DNA from: Acidimicrobiales bacterium
GTDB taxonomy: Bacteria; Actinomycetota; Acidimicrobiia; Acidimicrobiales; SZUA-35
Assembly (NCBI GenBank): GCA_020630065.1
Contig: JAHDCC010000008.1
Span: 91,553-155,552 of the forward strand
Length of the DNA stretch: 64,000 nt
Reading direction: 5' to 3'
In this document: piece after piece, positions 17,959-26,915 of the stretch
Numbering within the stretch: position 1 is the stretch's first letter
How the letters are laid out: every line of letters starts with the position of its first letter
The notes under the pieces: model-generated
What the model saw: the letters and a program-made list of their open reading frames with translations, nothing else
Databases searched by the model: none
Told to the model about the DNA's origin: nothing
Made by a program: the position numbers and the translations under genes

Positions 17959-18933
17959 TTATGGCACCAGAATGGTTGATCCGGTGGTGCTTCGGGATTC
18001 AAGCGCCCGGTGGGCGTCCACCGCGTCAGCCAATGCGAAACGCTGACCGATGTCGACGGTAATCACGTTTTGTCGAACGAGGTCAAACGCAGCGTTGGCG
18101 CTTCGACGTAAATCTTCGCTGCTGGCCACATAGTCGAACAGTCGAGGGCGGGTAACTTGTAGCGATCCGCCCTCGGCGAGCGCCCCAATATCGAAAGGGT
18201 CGGGTTTGCCTGATGAGTTACCGAAACTTACCAGTAGGCCGCGGGGCTGTAGACAGTTGAGGGACTGGGTAAACGTTGCTTTGCCAACCGAGTCATAGAC
18301 AACGGGAACACCCTTGCCGTCAGTGATTTCTTCAACCCGTTCTACAAAGTCTTCTTCGGTGTAAATCACCGGGTAGGTGCATCCATTGGAACGAGCCAGG
18401 TCGGCCTTTGCCTGGCTGCTGACCGTCCCGATGACTGTCGCCCCAAGGTGGGCTAACCACTGGCAGGCTACAAGCCCTACGCCGCCGGCTGCTGCGTGGA
18501 GCAGAACTGTCATTCCTGACTCGACACGAAACGTTTGGCGGACAAGATATTCGACTGTCAGCGCCTTGAGTAACACGGCGGCGGCGACATCGTCGTCTAT
18601 GTCGTCGGGCAACGGGACGAGGTGTTCAGCGTTGTGTGTGCGGCGTTCCGAATACGCTTCGGGTGGCCCGTGTATGTAGGCGACCCGGTCGCCTGGTTTG
18701 ATTCTTTCGACGTTATTGCCTACCGCTTCGACTACGCCTGAAGCTTCGAGTCCGAGTCCGTGTGGGTGGGGGAGCGGGTAGAGGCCGCTGCGATGATAGG
18801 TGTCAATAAAGTTGATGCCGATAGCGGTATGGCGAACCACAGCTTCGCCATCTCCTGGGGTGGGATCGTCGACCTTTTCGAACCGCATAACGTCTGGACC
18901 GCCGGGTTCGTAAATCCTTATAGCGTGCGTCAT
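17959..18933 (-). CDS. NADPH:quinone oxidoreductase (zeta-crystallin-like MDR)
   Basis: A zinc-free medium-chain dehydrogenase of 324 residues. IGINFIDTYHRSGLYPLPHPHGLGLEASGVVEAVG and LLHAAAGGVGLVACQWLAHLGATVIGTVSS (cofactor loop AAGGVG) match the quinone reductase branch (Qor). It reduces quinones or enals with NADPH in the cytoplasm. It is convergent with the TSUP gene and has no obvious partner. Confidence 0.9.
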   Translation of the reverse strand: MTHAIRIYEPGGPDVMRFEKVDDPTPGDGEAVVRHTAIGINFIDTYHRSGLYPLPHPHGLGLEASGVVEAVGNNVERIKPGDRVAYIHGPPEAYSERRTHNAEHLVPLPDDIDDDVAAAVLLKALTVEYLVRQTFRVESGMTVLLHAAAGGVGLVACQWLAHLGATVIGTVSSQAKADLARSNGCTYPVIYTEEDFVERVEEITDGKGVPVVYDSVGKATFTQSLNCLQPRGLLVSFGNSSGKPDPFDIGALAEGGSLQVTRPRLFDYVASSEDLRRSANAAFDLVRQNVITVDIGQRFALADAVDAHRALESRSTTGSTILVP

Positions 18934-19016
18934 ACCTCAATGTATCTTCGTGCTGGCTGGCCTCACACTGCGTTGTGCTCACCCGGCCAGACACGGTTTC
19001 GTAAGAACCTCAGGGT

Positions 19017-19409
19017 CTAGTAGTTGTCGAGGAATTCGACTTCGATCTCTCCGTCGAGGATTTCGTCGAATATTGGGCCGACCTTTTTGACATGGTCAGT
19101 TTCTAGGTGGGCGTCGAACGCTGCCTCATCTGTATAGGCCTCGAAGTTGATGAATACGTTTGGGTTGTCGGGCGACTGGTAGGAGCGGTAGTCAACTACG
19201 CCTTCCTCTTTTCGGCTTTCCACGGTGTTCTCTTTCATGGCCTCGATGAATCGGTCAACCTCGCCGTCTTTGACGGTGAAGGTTGCGACGAGGGCGTAGC
19301 CTGCTTCATCAATTTGTGAAGACGCAGAGGCTTCTTCGGATGAGCTGGAACAGGAGGTGAAAAGTAAGAGCGCGCTAATGGCAAAAGCAATTTTGGTTAG
19401 ATTCAACAT
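19017..19409 (-). CDS. Lipoprotein with antibiotic-biosynthesis-monooxygenase (ABM) domain
   Basis: The 130-residue protein has a signal peptide ending in lipobox LFTSC, a Ser/Glu-rich linker and an ABM-type ferredoxin-like domain (ALVATFTVKDGEVDRFIEAMKENTVESRKEEGVVDYRSYQSPDNPNVFINFEAYTDEAAFDAHLETDHVKK). ABM domains bind small aromatic substrates; a membrane-anchored extracytoplasmic form is less common. AAGGGGAT 2-3 nt before the ATG at 19409 favours this start over the ORF-track start 33 nt upstream. Confidence 0.78.
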   Translation of the reverse strand: MLNLTKIAFAISALLLFTSCSSSSEEASASSQIDEAGYALVATFTVKDGEVDRFIEAMKENTVESRKEEGVVDYRSYQSPDNPNVFINFEAYTDEAAFDAHLETDHVKKVGPIFDEILDGEIEVEFLDNY

Positions 19410-19571
19410 GGATCCCCTTGATGTGTTATATGTAACTTTCAATGTGAACTATATAACATTGTTGGTGGTTGAGGCAACGTGACTGGGACCGGAGCCAGAT
19501 AATTTGTCCGGGCGCGATAACCGTCCCCAGCGACGCAACGTCGTAGGGATTCAATGTTGGATAGTTACCGA

Positions 19572-20063
19572 CTAGATGGTTGGCGGGGCGAATGGTTCGC
19601 GGAACGTGAACGCTTCAGAGGTCGGGCCGTTGTCCCTCAAATGAAGCAGTTTCGTTCGCGCCTGTTCTAGGGTCGGGATCGTTCCCGCTGGCGTCCACCA
19701 CAAAACCAGAACCGGAAGGTCTTCCACAGGCTCAAACCATTCTCGACGTCGTTTCAGAAACTGGACGTGGTCAGTCTTGTACGTGTAGTTCTGTAACGAT
19801 TCGACAGACTCCCAAATGGTGTAGTTGATGAGGATGAGCGGATCTTCGAACATACGCACACTGGTTGAATCTCCGTCATCGGTGCTGTGACGCCAGACGG
19901 CTCCCGGAGACTCGTCACCGAGTTTATTGATCCGTTCAAGAGCGTTCATGAACGGCGCCATCCGGTCATCGTCGGTTTCGAATTTGGCTCGAGCGATATT
20001 GAACGCTGCTAGATGCCAGTCCGTTTGTGGGCCCCTTAAGGTTGAGCCGTCGGATACGGTCAT
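19572..20063 (-). CDS. DUF3291 family protein
   Basis: A 163-residue protein with the DUF3291 layout: WHLAAFNIARAKF, ALERINKLGDESPGAVWRH, LINYTIWESVESLQNYTYKTDHVQFLKRRREWFEP and LVLWWTPAGTIPTLEQARTKL. The domain is a dimeric alpha/beta barrel related to ABM proteins and has no fixed function. Its ATG overlaps the stop of the CDGSH gene (ATGA), so the two are translated together. Confidence 0.82.
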   Translation of the reverse strand: MTVSDGSTLRGPQTDWHLAAFNIARAKFETDDDRMAPFMNALERINKLGDESPGAVWRHSTDDGDSTSVRMFEDPLILINYTIWESVESLQNYTYKTDHVQFLKRRREWFEPVEDLPVLVLWWTPAGTIPTLEQARTKLLHLRDNGPTSEAFTFREPFAPPTI

Positions 20064-20737
20064 TCCGAAACGGAATCAGTGAAACCGGCGTCTTTATGGG
20101 AGCCATCGCATAGCGGTTTGTTGGCGCTCGCTCCGCAGCGACATAACGTCACTCGGTTTCTGGGTTCTAAGACGTCGCCAGCCGAGTTCGTGATCTTCAC
20201 CGATCCGGTTACCCAGAGCGGGCCATCGTCGACGATCCCGACTTGTTGCGGGTAGTCGGGTTCGGTGTCTTGAGTGTCGCCGTCAAATTTGTACGTCAGC
20301 GCCCCGGATGGGCACTTCTCAACCTCGTTGATAATCGCTAGGCGAACCATCGTGTCGTCAGAAGAGTCGACCTGTTTCCAAACGTTACTGTGTCGGTTCC
20401 CGCAGAAACCAGCGTGCATGCAAATACTTCGATCATCCGAGACAGTAATGCCAGTACCGCCCAACTCGGAAGAACGTTCCTCATACGTCGAATCCGAGAA
20501 CGTGTCTACCCCTTCGAACCCGGCCCCAGTGTGGGCGCCGTCGCAAAACGGTTTGTTCTCGCTAGCTCCACACCGGCAAAGGGCGTAACTGGCTCGGTCA
20601 GTCACGGGTTCGGAGGTTTTCCATGCCAACGGCTCACCGTGTTCTGAATGGACAGGGGTTTTGCGGACAAGTGGAAGTTGCCCACTGACCATCAACGGTC
20701 CGCTGACGCGGCTTGTTATCTCTGGCTGCTCACTCAT
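20060..20737 (-). CDS. Double CDGSH iron-sulfur protein with a central ferredoxin-like Fe-S domain
   Basis: Three metal modules sit in 225 residues. CDGSH motifs occur at both ends (LCRCGASENKPFCDGAH near residues 52-70 and LCRCGASANKPLCDGSH near 200-216); each C-x-C-x10-CDGxH set binds a 2Fe-2S cluster. Between them is a divergent Fer4-like domain (CMHAGFCG ... EKCPSGALTYKFDGD). Together they suggest an electron-transfer or cluster-transfer protein. It is translationally coupled to the DUF3291 gene downstream. Confidence 0.85.
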   Translation of the reverse strand: MSEQPEITSRVSGPLMVSGQLPLVRKTPVHSEHGEPLAWKTSEPVTDRASYALCRCGASENKPFCDGAHTGAGFEGVDTFSDSTYEERSSELGGTGITVSDDRSICMHAGFCGNRHSNVWKQVDSSDDTMVRLAIINEVEKCPSGALTYKFDGDTQDTEPDYPQQVGIVDDGPLWVTGSVKITNSAGDVLEPRNRVTLCRCGASANKPLCDGSHKDAGFTDSVSE

Positions 20738-20823
20738 CGAAAAACCTACCTTATATCAGACGACACATCCGATAGTAGGCGAAAACCGTAAGTCGAAACC
20801 ACTTAGCGGGCAGTATCGGGCGG

Positions 20824-21318
20824 TTAGTCCCGGAAATTCTCGAACTGTAGCGGAAGGTCGAAATCGGCTTCTTTAAGCGCAGCGATCACGTCTTGTAACG
20901 AGTCTCGTTTTTTACCGTTTACTCGTAACTGTTCACCTTGAGTTTGTGACTGGATGCCTTTGAGTTTGAGGTCTTTGATATGTTTGTTGATCTTCTTGGC
21001 CATATCTGATGAGATGCCCGCTTTGAGGGAAACTCCGAGACGGGCCCGACCGCCAGCGGCGTCGGTGATATCGCCGAACTCAACTGATTTGAGCGAGATT
21101 TTCCGTTTGATCAGTTTTTCTTCCAGGATCTGTTTAAACGCGGCGGTTCGATCAGTGCTGGCCGACTCTAACGTGATGGTCAGGTCTTTTTCGTTGAACT
21201 CGATGGTCGAGTTGGTGCCTTTGAAGTCGTACCGGTTTGTGACTTCACGGTCTGCTTGGTCCACCGCGTTACGTACTTCTTGGGTGTCTATCTGTGAAAC
21301 AATATCGAACGATGCCAT
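20824..21318 (-). CDS. YajQ-family nucleotide-binding protein
   Basis: A 164-residue protein with the YajQ pattern throughout: SFDIVSQIDTQEVRNAVDQADREVTNRYDFKGT at the start, IKRKISLKSVEF in the middle, and KLKGIQSQTQGEQLRVNGKKRDSLQDVIAALKEADFDLPLQFENFRD at the end. Some relatives bind cyclic di-GMP and act in gene regulation; others bind RNA or tRNA. The start at 21318 (MASFDIVS) is the family start; the ORF-track start adds nine residues. Confidence 0.92.
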   Translation of the reverse strand: MASFDIVSQIDTQEVRNAVDQADREVTNRYDFKGTNSTIEFNEKDLTITLESASTDRTAAFKQILEEKLIKRKISLKSVEFGDITDAAGGRARLGVSLKAGISSDMAKKINKHIKDLKLKGIQSQTQGEQLRVNGKKRDSLQDVIAALKEADFDLPLQFENFRD

Positions 21319-21550
21319 GGAAATAATGTAGCGCCCTCGTGCCACGTAGCGACGTTGTCCGGCGTGGGCGGGTCTCGGTGGAACGTTTGACGCATTCGTC
21401 GGTCAGTGAGCCTCTGCCGACGGGAATTGGTCTGGCTGCTACAACGACCGTTGAAGCGAAGCAGGCCTGCCGGACCAAATCGGCTTGAGTTCGTAAAGTT
21501 AATATGAGCGCAACTGGCTGTTGCTGGTGCTAGCCTTGCTAGCTGAACAC

Positions 21551-21632
21551 GGGTCGGTGCCCGAGTGGCCAAAGGGAACGGACTGTAACTCCGCTGGCTT
21601 AGCCTTCGCAGGTTCAAATCCTGCCCGGCCCA
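21551..21632 (+). tRNA. tRNA-Tyr (GTA)
   Basis: A class II tRNA of 82 nt. The acceptor stem is GGGTCGG/CCGGCCC with discriminator A; anticodon GTA is at 21585-21587; the long variable arm (CTGGCTTAGCCTTC) fits bacterial tRNA-Tyr; the T-arm is CAGGTTCAAATCCTG. No CCA is encoded. A strong terminator follows ~40 nt downstream. Confidence 0.93.
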
Positions 21633-21670
21633 CGTGTTTAGACGTACTACGTCTTTAATATAAAACGTAT

Positions 21671-21700
21671 AAGACCCCGCTGGGAAACCAGCGGGGTCTT
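21671..21700. terminator. GAAA-tetraloop terminator between tRNA-Tyr and the CAP gene
   Basis: AAGACCCCGCTGG - GAAA - CCAGCGGGGTCTT is a perfect 13-bp stem with a stable GNRA loop. It lies between tRNA-Tyr (+) and the end of the convergent CAP gene (-) and likely serves both. Confidence 0.8.
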
Positions 21701-21722
21701 ATTGTGTTACTCGTTCTTGTTG

Positions 21723-22610
21723 TTAGGCGAAGAAGTTCTGGGTGGCGAACGAACCGCCGCCGTGCTGATGTTCGCCGACTCCGATAGCGGTGAAACTACC
21801 GTTCATCATGTTGCAGAAGTGGCCGTCGGACTGCCGCCATTGGGTGAAATGGAACATGGCCGGATCGCCCTTTGGGGGAGCGTGATGGGCGATGTTTTCG
21901 CCCCATGTGCGGGGTGAAATGCCGAGGCTTTGAAGAACAGCCTGTTGGTTCTGGCGATGTTTGAAGTTGTTGGGAGAAAGCTGGGCTGACCATGGGCGAG
22001 CCATTTCTACCGAAACCCTGTCGTCGAATCGTAGGGCAGGTACCGGTAGGGGTTGACCGGTTGCTGGATCGATTTTCACGTTTCCGTTGCAGGTCGGCAC
22101 GTTCCCGGTCCGTTTTAGGGGGCCGTTAGGGTTCGTGCGAAGCTGGTTTGTGAGGTCGGCAATCCGGCGTTCGATATCGGAAGCGCTTCCTCCGCTTGGT
22201 GCCGGAGTGTTAGGTAACGCCGGGGCTGGGGCAGGTTTAGGTGCCGCCGTTGTCGCCGGTGGTTGCGTTTCTGTTGGTTTAGCTGGGGCGGCCGCCGCCT
22301 GCTGCTTGTCGCCACTCGGTTTCGGGACGACACCTCCGCCGGATGTTTCCTCTGCAGAGTCCAACGACTCGCTTGGGGTGCCCGCCTCGGCGTCAGGGTC
22401 AACGGATTCAGGCCCGTTCGGATCGGATTCTGAAGGGCCGGAAAGTTCGTCTTGAAGGTCGACCGTTGGGATGGTGACTTCTGGGATAGTGGGTTGTTCT
22501 TCCACCACCGTTGCGCCCTCGTTTGAGCTGCCCCCGCAGCTGGCTAACACCAGACAGGCGCTGCCAAACACACAAAAAAGCTTCGCTATTGTTTTTCTAT
22601 TCCCGACCAT
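21723..22610 (-). CDS. Lipoprotein with C-terminal CAP (SCP-like) domain
   Basis: This 295-residue protein has a lipobox (VLASC), then a ~110-residue Pro/Ala/Glu-rich linker, then a CAP-superfamily domain: IADLTNQLRTNPNGPL, FDDRVSVEMARPWSAQL, FKHRQNQQ, TWGENIAHH (the conserved GENIA-type motif) and FHFTQWRQSDGHFCNMMNG. CAP proteins are extracellular and of varied function (binding or hydrolysis of lipids or wall material). Two cysteines (PTCNG, HFCNM) may be bonded. It is convergent with tRNA-Tyr. Confidence 0.85.
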   Translation of the reverse strand: MVGNRKTIAKLFCVFGSACLVLASCGGSSNEGATVVEEQPTIPEVTIPTVDLQDELSGPSESDPNGPESVDPDAEAGTPSESLDSAEETSGGGVVPKPSGDKQQAAAAPAKPTETQPPATTAAPKPAPAPALPNTPAPSGGSASDIERRIADLTNQLRTNPNGPLKRTGNVPTCNGNVKIDPATGQPLPVPALRFDDRVSVEMARPWSAQLSPNNFKHRQNQQAVLQSLGISPRTWGENIAHHAPPKGDPAMFHFTQWRQSDGHFCNMMNGSFTAIGVGEHQHGGGSFATQNFFA

Positions 22611-22738
22611 GTACTCGACTTTCAGATCCGCACTAAAATTCTGATGCCTGCGAGCTCATCTGAGCATAACAACCTAGGGGCGGGATTTGTTGAATAACCT
22701 CTAATAATGTGGCCGCTTGTGGATAAACCTGTGGCTTG

Positions 22739-23242
22739 TTATGTCGAGGGTCGGTCGGTGAACAGCAGTTGCATGAGGCCGACATCGTGCCATTGCCCGA
22801 ACTTTCGGCCCACTTGGCGTTCGATCCCTACCATTTCGAACCCGAACTTTTGGTGAAGACGTACGCTCGCTTCTTGCGGGCCGACTATGCGAGACATGAT
22901 TGTATGGAAGCCGTGAGCTTCAGCCGTTTTAATCAGTTCAGTAAGTAACGCTGATCCGATTCCTTTGCCTTGGGCTTGGCGATCCACATAGACGGAATCC
23001 TCGACCGACCCGCGGTAGCCGGGTCGGTCGCGGTAGAAACTTAAACTAGCGAAGCCGACGACCCGTTCGTCGACTTCAGCTACGATCGCCCGTAGACCAC
23101 CTGATCGGTCAGTTATCCACTGCCGTTGCTCGTCGAGTGTGCGGGGAACGAGGTCCAGCGTCGCCTTGGACTGGAGAACCTCGTAGTTGTATATTTCGCA
23201 CATCGCTTCGGCATCAGCTGCAGCGGCTGAACGTATCTTCAT
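22739..23242 (-). CDS. GNAT acetyltransferase, phosphinothricin-acetyltransferase-like
   Basis: A 167-residue GCN5-type N-acetyltransferase. IRSAAAADAEAMCEIYNYEVLQSKATLD at the start and VYVDRQAQGKGIGSALLTELIKTAEAHG (acetyl-CoA loop Q-x-K-G-I-G) with FHTIMSRIVGPQEASVRLHQKFGFEMVG place it near the PAT/BAR-like group, which acetylates small amines such as phosphinothricin or methionine sulfone. The true substrate is unknown. It lies just downstream of the serine hydrolase gene. Confidence 0.85.
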   Translation of the reverse strand: MKIRSAAAADAEAMCEIYNYEVLQSKATLDLVPRTLDEQRQWITDRSGGLRAIVAEVDERVVGFASLSFYRDRPGYRGSVEDSVYVDRQAQGKGIGSALLTELIKTAEAHGFHTIMSRIVGPQEASVRLHQKFGFEMVGIERQVGRKFGQWHDVGLMQLLFTDRPST

Positions 23243-23278
23243 ACGACTCAGCTTAGCCTCATCGGGCGAGGCGGAAGC

Positions 23279-24811
23279 CTAACCAATATCGACGCAATTT
23301 ATTTGAGGTGGTTCCTCGCCGGTGAAACCGACCGATACAACAAGTTCTCCTTCATTAGCCGAGTCGATTGCGACATGGTAGGTTTGCGGGTCGCTTTGAA
23401 CGATCTGGGTCACGCTAAACGAACCGAATTCGTCTTGGATCGCAGGGCCTTGTTCAGCTACTTCGTCGCCGTTGGCGAACTCGTCAGAGATGCTGGTTTC
23501 GGCAAACTCTCGCCACGAAGGCTCGTCGCCGTCGGCCAGTAGTTCGAAGAACGCCGCCAGTGTCTGTTCGCTCGGGCTGTCACCGAATTCGTCAAGTGTC
23601 GTGAACGTCTCGATCTGTGCGTCATCGAACTGGCTGAATTGGCAGAGGCTTGGTACGTCGGTGAACTCGTCGGTGTCCAAAACGATATTGGCCAGATCGT
23701 AGGCCACCGTCTCGAAGTCGAGTTGCCCGTCGTTTGTGGCTGTAAAGATCATCACGTCCTCTTCGACGAATCGAAGAAAGTCAGCGAAGAAAACGCCGTT
23801 GCCGCCGTTGTGGGTTATCAGCGTGCCTGCCGATTCGGTTGGCACTATCGCCCATCCGTATCCAGAGGCGATCTCGCCGGATTCTTCTTCGATTATGTGA
23901 GGTTCGAAAAGTTTCTCTTTCGCTTCTTCGTCGAGAATTTCGTTGCCGTTGAGGGCTTCATGCCACAGCAGCATGTCTTCGGCTGACGAGAGAATCCCGC
24001 CGTTGCCTCGCAAATACCAGTATGGGCCGTCTTCAGCCCACGGGAGTTCGTTAGGGCGGGCGAATGTGGTGTTATTGATGGCGCCTTCGTAGCCGACGGC
24101 GATTACCGAGTCGCCCCAGTCGGGTAGCACATACCCGGTTAGGTTCATGCCAGCCGGGGTGAACAGTGCTTCGTTTAGGTACGCCTCGTAGGAGTCTTGG
24201 GTGACTCGTTCGATGGTGGCTGCTAGCAGACTGTATCCGGAGTTGGAGTAGGCGTATGTTTCTCCCGGAGTGGTTTTGAGTGGCTCGAGTTCGGCGACGA
24301 ATGTGGGCAGATCTATGTCGTCGTAGTCCAATCCGTCGCCATCTCGGATGCCGGAGGAATGAGTGAGTAGGTGGTGCAGGGTCACGTCTTCGTAGCCATC
24401 GGGTAGTTCGTCGACGTAGTTGGTGATGGGGTCCTCAACGGTGAGAAGGCCGTCCATTTCTAGTCGAAGGATTCCGGCAGCCGTGAACTGTTTCGTAATC
24501 GAACCTATGTCAAATATGGTGTCCGCAGTGTTGACGGTTTCGGTGTCGCGGTCGGCTAACCCAAACCCTTTCGAGATCGTTTCATCCCCGTTTTGGATGA
24601 GGACTGTTCCGTCAAAGCCTCGTTCTTCGAGGTCGGCGAAGTAGGCGTCGAGGGAAACCGGTTGTTCTTCGGTAGGTGTGGGTGTTTCCGAAGTGGGCGA
24701 GACAGTGCTTTCTGACGTCGTTGGAGGGGCGACGTCGACATCTCCATTAGGCGAGCACGCGCTGGCTAGAAGTCCGAGGCAAACAGCCGAGGCGGCGAGC
24801 TTGTAGTTCAT
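23279..24811 (-). CDS. Beta-lactamase-family serine hydrolase, lipoprotein
   Basis: A 510-residue secreted lipoprotein (lipobox LLASAC) of the class C beta-lactamase / D-alanyl-D-alanine peptidase fold. The catalytic SxxK is in DIGSITKQFTAAG, the YxN motif in YAYSNSGYSLL and the third box in THNGGNG. The N-terminal linker is Thr/Pro/Glu rich, and a ~130-residue C-terminal domain follows the catalytic one. It probably hydrolyses peptides or esters at the cell surface rather than giving drug resistance. The ATG at 24811 has AAAGGA 6 nt upstream; the track start 15 nt earlier overlaps that site. Confidence 0.88.
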   Translation of the reverse strand: MNYKLAASAVCLGLLASACSPNGDVDVAPPTTSESTVSPTSETPTPTEEQPVSLDAYFADLEERGFDGTVLIQNGDETISKGFGLADRDTETVNTADTIFDIGSITKQFTAAGILRLEMDGLLTVEDPITNYVDELPDGYEDVTLHHLLTHSSGIRDGDGLDYDDIDLPTFVAELEPLKTTPGETYAYSNSGYSLLAATIERVTQDSYEAYLNEALFTPAGMNLTGYVLPDWGDSVIAVGYEGAINNTTFARPNELPWAEDGPYWYLRGNGGILSSAEDMLLWHEALNGNEILDEEAKEKLFEPHIIEEESGEIASGYGWAIVPTESAGTLITHNGGNGVFFADFLRFVEEDVMIFTATNDGQLDFETVAYDLANIVLDTDEFTDVPSLCQFSQFDDAQIETFTTLDEFGDSPSEQTLAAFFELLADGDEPSWREFAETSISDEFANGDEVAEQGPAIQDEFGSFSVTQIVQSDPQTYHVAIDSANEGELVVSVGFTGEEPPQINCVDIG

Positions 24812-24956
24812 TATCTGTCCTTTCAAAGGGGTGAGGTTTGAAGGTACGTCAACGGGTGTTAACCGGTTGTGAACGAGGACCGGATGTTTGTCCGGTCTGA
24901 CTCCGAATATAAATATTGGGCGTGAGGTGTCGGCGCTGAGCTAGCGTGGAAGTTCT

Positions 24957-26225
24957 GTGGCTACTACTCGTGTGACAATTCCGAAGCCTATATATCTGCT
25001 TTTTGTTGTTCAGTTCTTGACGATGGCGGCGAGTGTGGGTTTGACGACCATGCTCGGCAAACAGGTGTTTGACATCACGGGTCGCGAACTTGATCTTGGT
25101 TTGTTAGGTCTAGCCGAGTTTCTTCCCACCCTGGTGTTGGCGCCGCTGGGTGGGACGTTATCGGACAGGTTCGACCGGCGTTACCTTATTCTGGTTGGGC
25201 TTTTAGTCAATGCTTTAGCGGCGGTTGTTCTTGCGGTTTACGCCTCGACTGACCCGACAGCGGTCGGACCAATTTTTGGGTTGGTCGCCATGTTGGGTGC
25301 GGGGCAGGGGTTGTTGTTCGGTTCGATGCGGGCGTTGCCTGCCGACATGTCGCCGCCGGGTGTGCTTTCTCGGGTGATGGCGTTGCGTTCGGCGTCGTGG
25401 CAAAGCGGTGTGATTGTCGGCCCGGTCGTAGGCGGGTTTTTGTATGTGATTGCGGTTCCTGTTCCGTTGACGGTGGCGGCGGTCGTGTTGGCGTTCGCCG
25501 CCGGGTTGACCATTTTGTTGCCTCGTTCAACTATCGCTAAAACCGACGATGTTCTTGGTCCGAAGGCGATGATCGTCAGCGCCTATGAGGGGGCGAAGTT
25601 TATTCGTCGGACGCCGTTGCTGTACGGGGCCATCACGCTGGACTTGTTCGCGGTGTTGTTGGGTGGGGCGGTGGCTTTGCTGCCTGCTATCGCCGAGGAA
25701 CGGCTTGGTGTTGGTGCGGTCGGGTTGGGGTGGATGCGGGCGGCTGTTGGGATTGGGGCGGCTGTGATGACGTTAGTTATTGCGTGGAAACCGATTGAGC
25801 GTCGTATTGGTGTGGTTTTGTTGTGGGCAGTTGCGGTGTTTGGGGTGGCGACGGTGGGTCTGGGTTTGACTCGTAGTTATGCGGTGGCGATTGGGTTGCT
25901 GGTTTTGATGTCGGCGGCGGACGCGATCAGTGTGTTTATTCGTTCAACGATTGTTCCGTTGGCGACGCCGGAATCTATGCGGGGTCGGGTTTTGTCGGTT
26001 GAGACCGTTTTTATTGGAGCGTCGAACGAGCTTGGTGCGTTCCAGTCGGGGGTGGCGGGCGCGATTCTTGGTGTGAGCGGCGCTGTCATCTTTGGTGGTG
26101 TCGGGACACTGGTGGTGGTCGGTTTATGGGCGGCGCTGTTTCCGCATTTACGTAACGCAGACCGGTTTAGCGACATTGTGGCGTCGGCGGGCAAGGCTGC
26201 GAGCCGGGACGCGTCAACCGCGTAG
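24957..26225 (+). CDS. MFS transporter, DHA3 (enterobactin-exporter-like) family
   Basis: A 422-residue integral membrane protein with about twelve hydrophobic segments. PLGGTLSDRFDRRYLILVGLL is the conserved loop 2-3 motif of major facilitators, and VMALRSASWQSGVIVGPVVGGFL with the C-terminal PESMRGRVLSVETVFIGASNELGAFQSG fit the DHA3/EntS-like subgroup, whose members export drugs or siderophores. The GTG start is the only good one. It ends ~20 nt from the convergent TetR gene. Confidence 0.88.
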   Translation: MATTRVTIPKPIYLLFVVQFLTMAASVGLTTMLGKQVFDITGRELDLGLLGLAEFLPTLVLAPLGGTLSDRFDRRYLILVGLLVNALAAVVLAVYASTDPTAVGPIFGLVAMLGAGQGLLFGSMRALPADMSPPGVLSRVMALRSASWQSGVIVGPVVGGFLYVIAVPVPLTVAAVVLAFAAGLTILLPRSTIAKTDDVLGPKAMIVSAYEGAKFIRRTPLLYGAITLDLFAVLLGGAVALLPAIAEERLGVGAVGLGWMRAAVGIGAAVMTLVIAWKPIERRIGVVLLWAVAVFGVATVGLGLTRSYAVAIGLLVLMSAADAISVFIRSTIVPLATPESMRGRVLSVETVFIGASNELGAFQSGVAGAILGVSGAVIFGGVGTLVVVGLWAALFPHLRNADRFSDIVASAGKAASRDASTA

Positions 26226-26243
26226 TTGGCTTGGCCTTCGTTG

Positions 26244-26816
26244 TTAGGGTTGGGCGATGCCGGGCCATACAGCGTCGACGATACGTCGAGCGTCGGCCGG
26301 TTTCATTGGTAGATGGCCGATCAGTAGGCGTAGCCAGAGTGGTCCGTAGATGGCGTCGAGTACGACTTCGTGGTCGATGTCGGAGCGGATTTGGCCTAGT
26401 TCGATTCCTCGTTGCAGTCTGGCTTGGGATAGGTCTCGTCGAGGTTGCCAGAAGCGGTTGCGGAACTCTTCGGCGATGGTTTCGTCGGCGTGTGATTCGG
26501 CGATGAGTTCTCGGATGATTTTGCCGGTGGGGGAGTTGAATAGACGGATGACGCCACGAAGGTGGCCTTCGAAATCGGATTGAAGGTTGTCTGTTTCTTT
26601 GAAGGGTGTGGCTTTCATCGTGCCGTGTACTAACGCGTCGAGTAATACGGCGGTTCGTGATGGCCACCAGCGGTAGATGGTTTGTTTAGCTACTTCGCCG
26701 GCGGCGGCGATTTCGTTGATGGTGACTTTGCCGGGGCTGTTGGCTCCGACGAGTTCGAATGTGGCGTCGAGAATTCTGATGCGGGCTTCTTCGTCTCGGG
26801 TGCGTCCTCTGGGCAT
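26244..26816 (-). CDS. TetR-family transcriptional regulator
   Basis: A 190-residue repressor. The N-terminal DNA-binding domain is clear: ARIRILDATFELVGANSPGKVTINEIAAAGEVAKQTIYRWWPSRTAVLLDAL. The C-terminal ligand domain is helical and of unknown specificity. It is transcribed away from the YceI gene, with inverted repeats in the ~100-nt gap, so it probably represses itself and YceI; the convergent MFS gene is a second candidate. Confidence 0.9.
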   Translation of the reverse strand: MPRGRTRDEEARIRILDATFELVGANSPGKVTINEIAAAGEVAKQTIYRWWPSRTAVLLDALVHGTMKATPFKETDNLQSDFEGHLRGVIRLFNSPTGKIIRELIAESHADETIAEEFRNRFWQPRRDLSQARLQRGIELGQIRSDIDHEVVLDAIYGPLWLRLLIGHLPMKPADARRIVDAVWPGIAQP

Positions 26817-26895
26817 GGTTTGAGTGTATGGGGCGTTCGGCTTAAATACGAGACTTCTAGTATTTATAGACTCTCGGTATTGTTATTTATAAACA

Positions 26896-26908
26896 AGACT
26901 TGTAGTCT
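26896..26908. promoter_or_regulatory. Inverted repeat in the TetR-YceI divergent promoter
   Basis: AGACT-TGT-AGTCT is a perfect 5-3-5 inverted repeat 8 nt before the YceI start. A related half (gagacttctagtatt) lies ~40 nt upstream. A TetR operator is the natural reading (inference). Confidence 0.45.
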
Positions 26909-26915
26909 ACTTATT

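Noticed and set aside
23279-24811. Antibiotic-resistance beta-lactamase
   Set aside because: The fold is class C-like, but the sequence context and extra C-terminal domain fit a general serine hydrolase/esterase; no evidence for drug hydrolysis.
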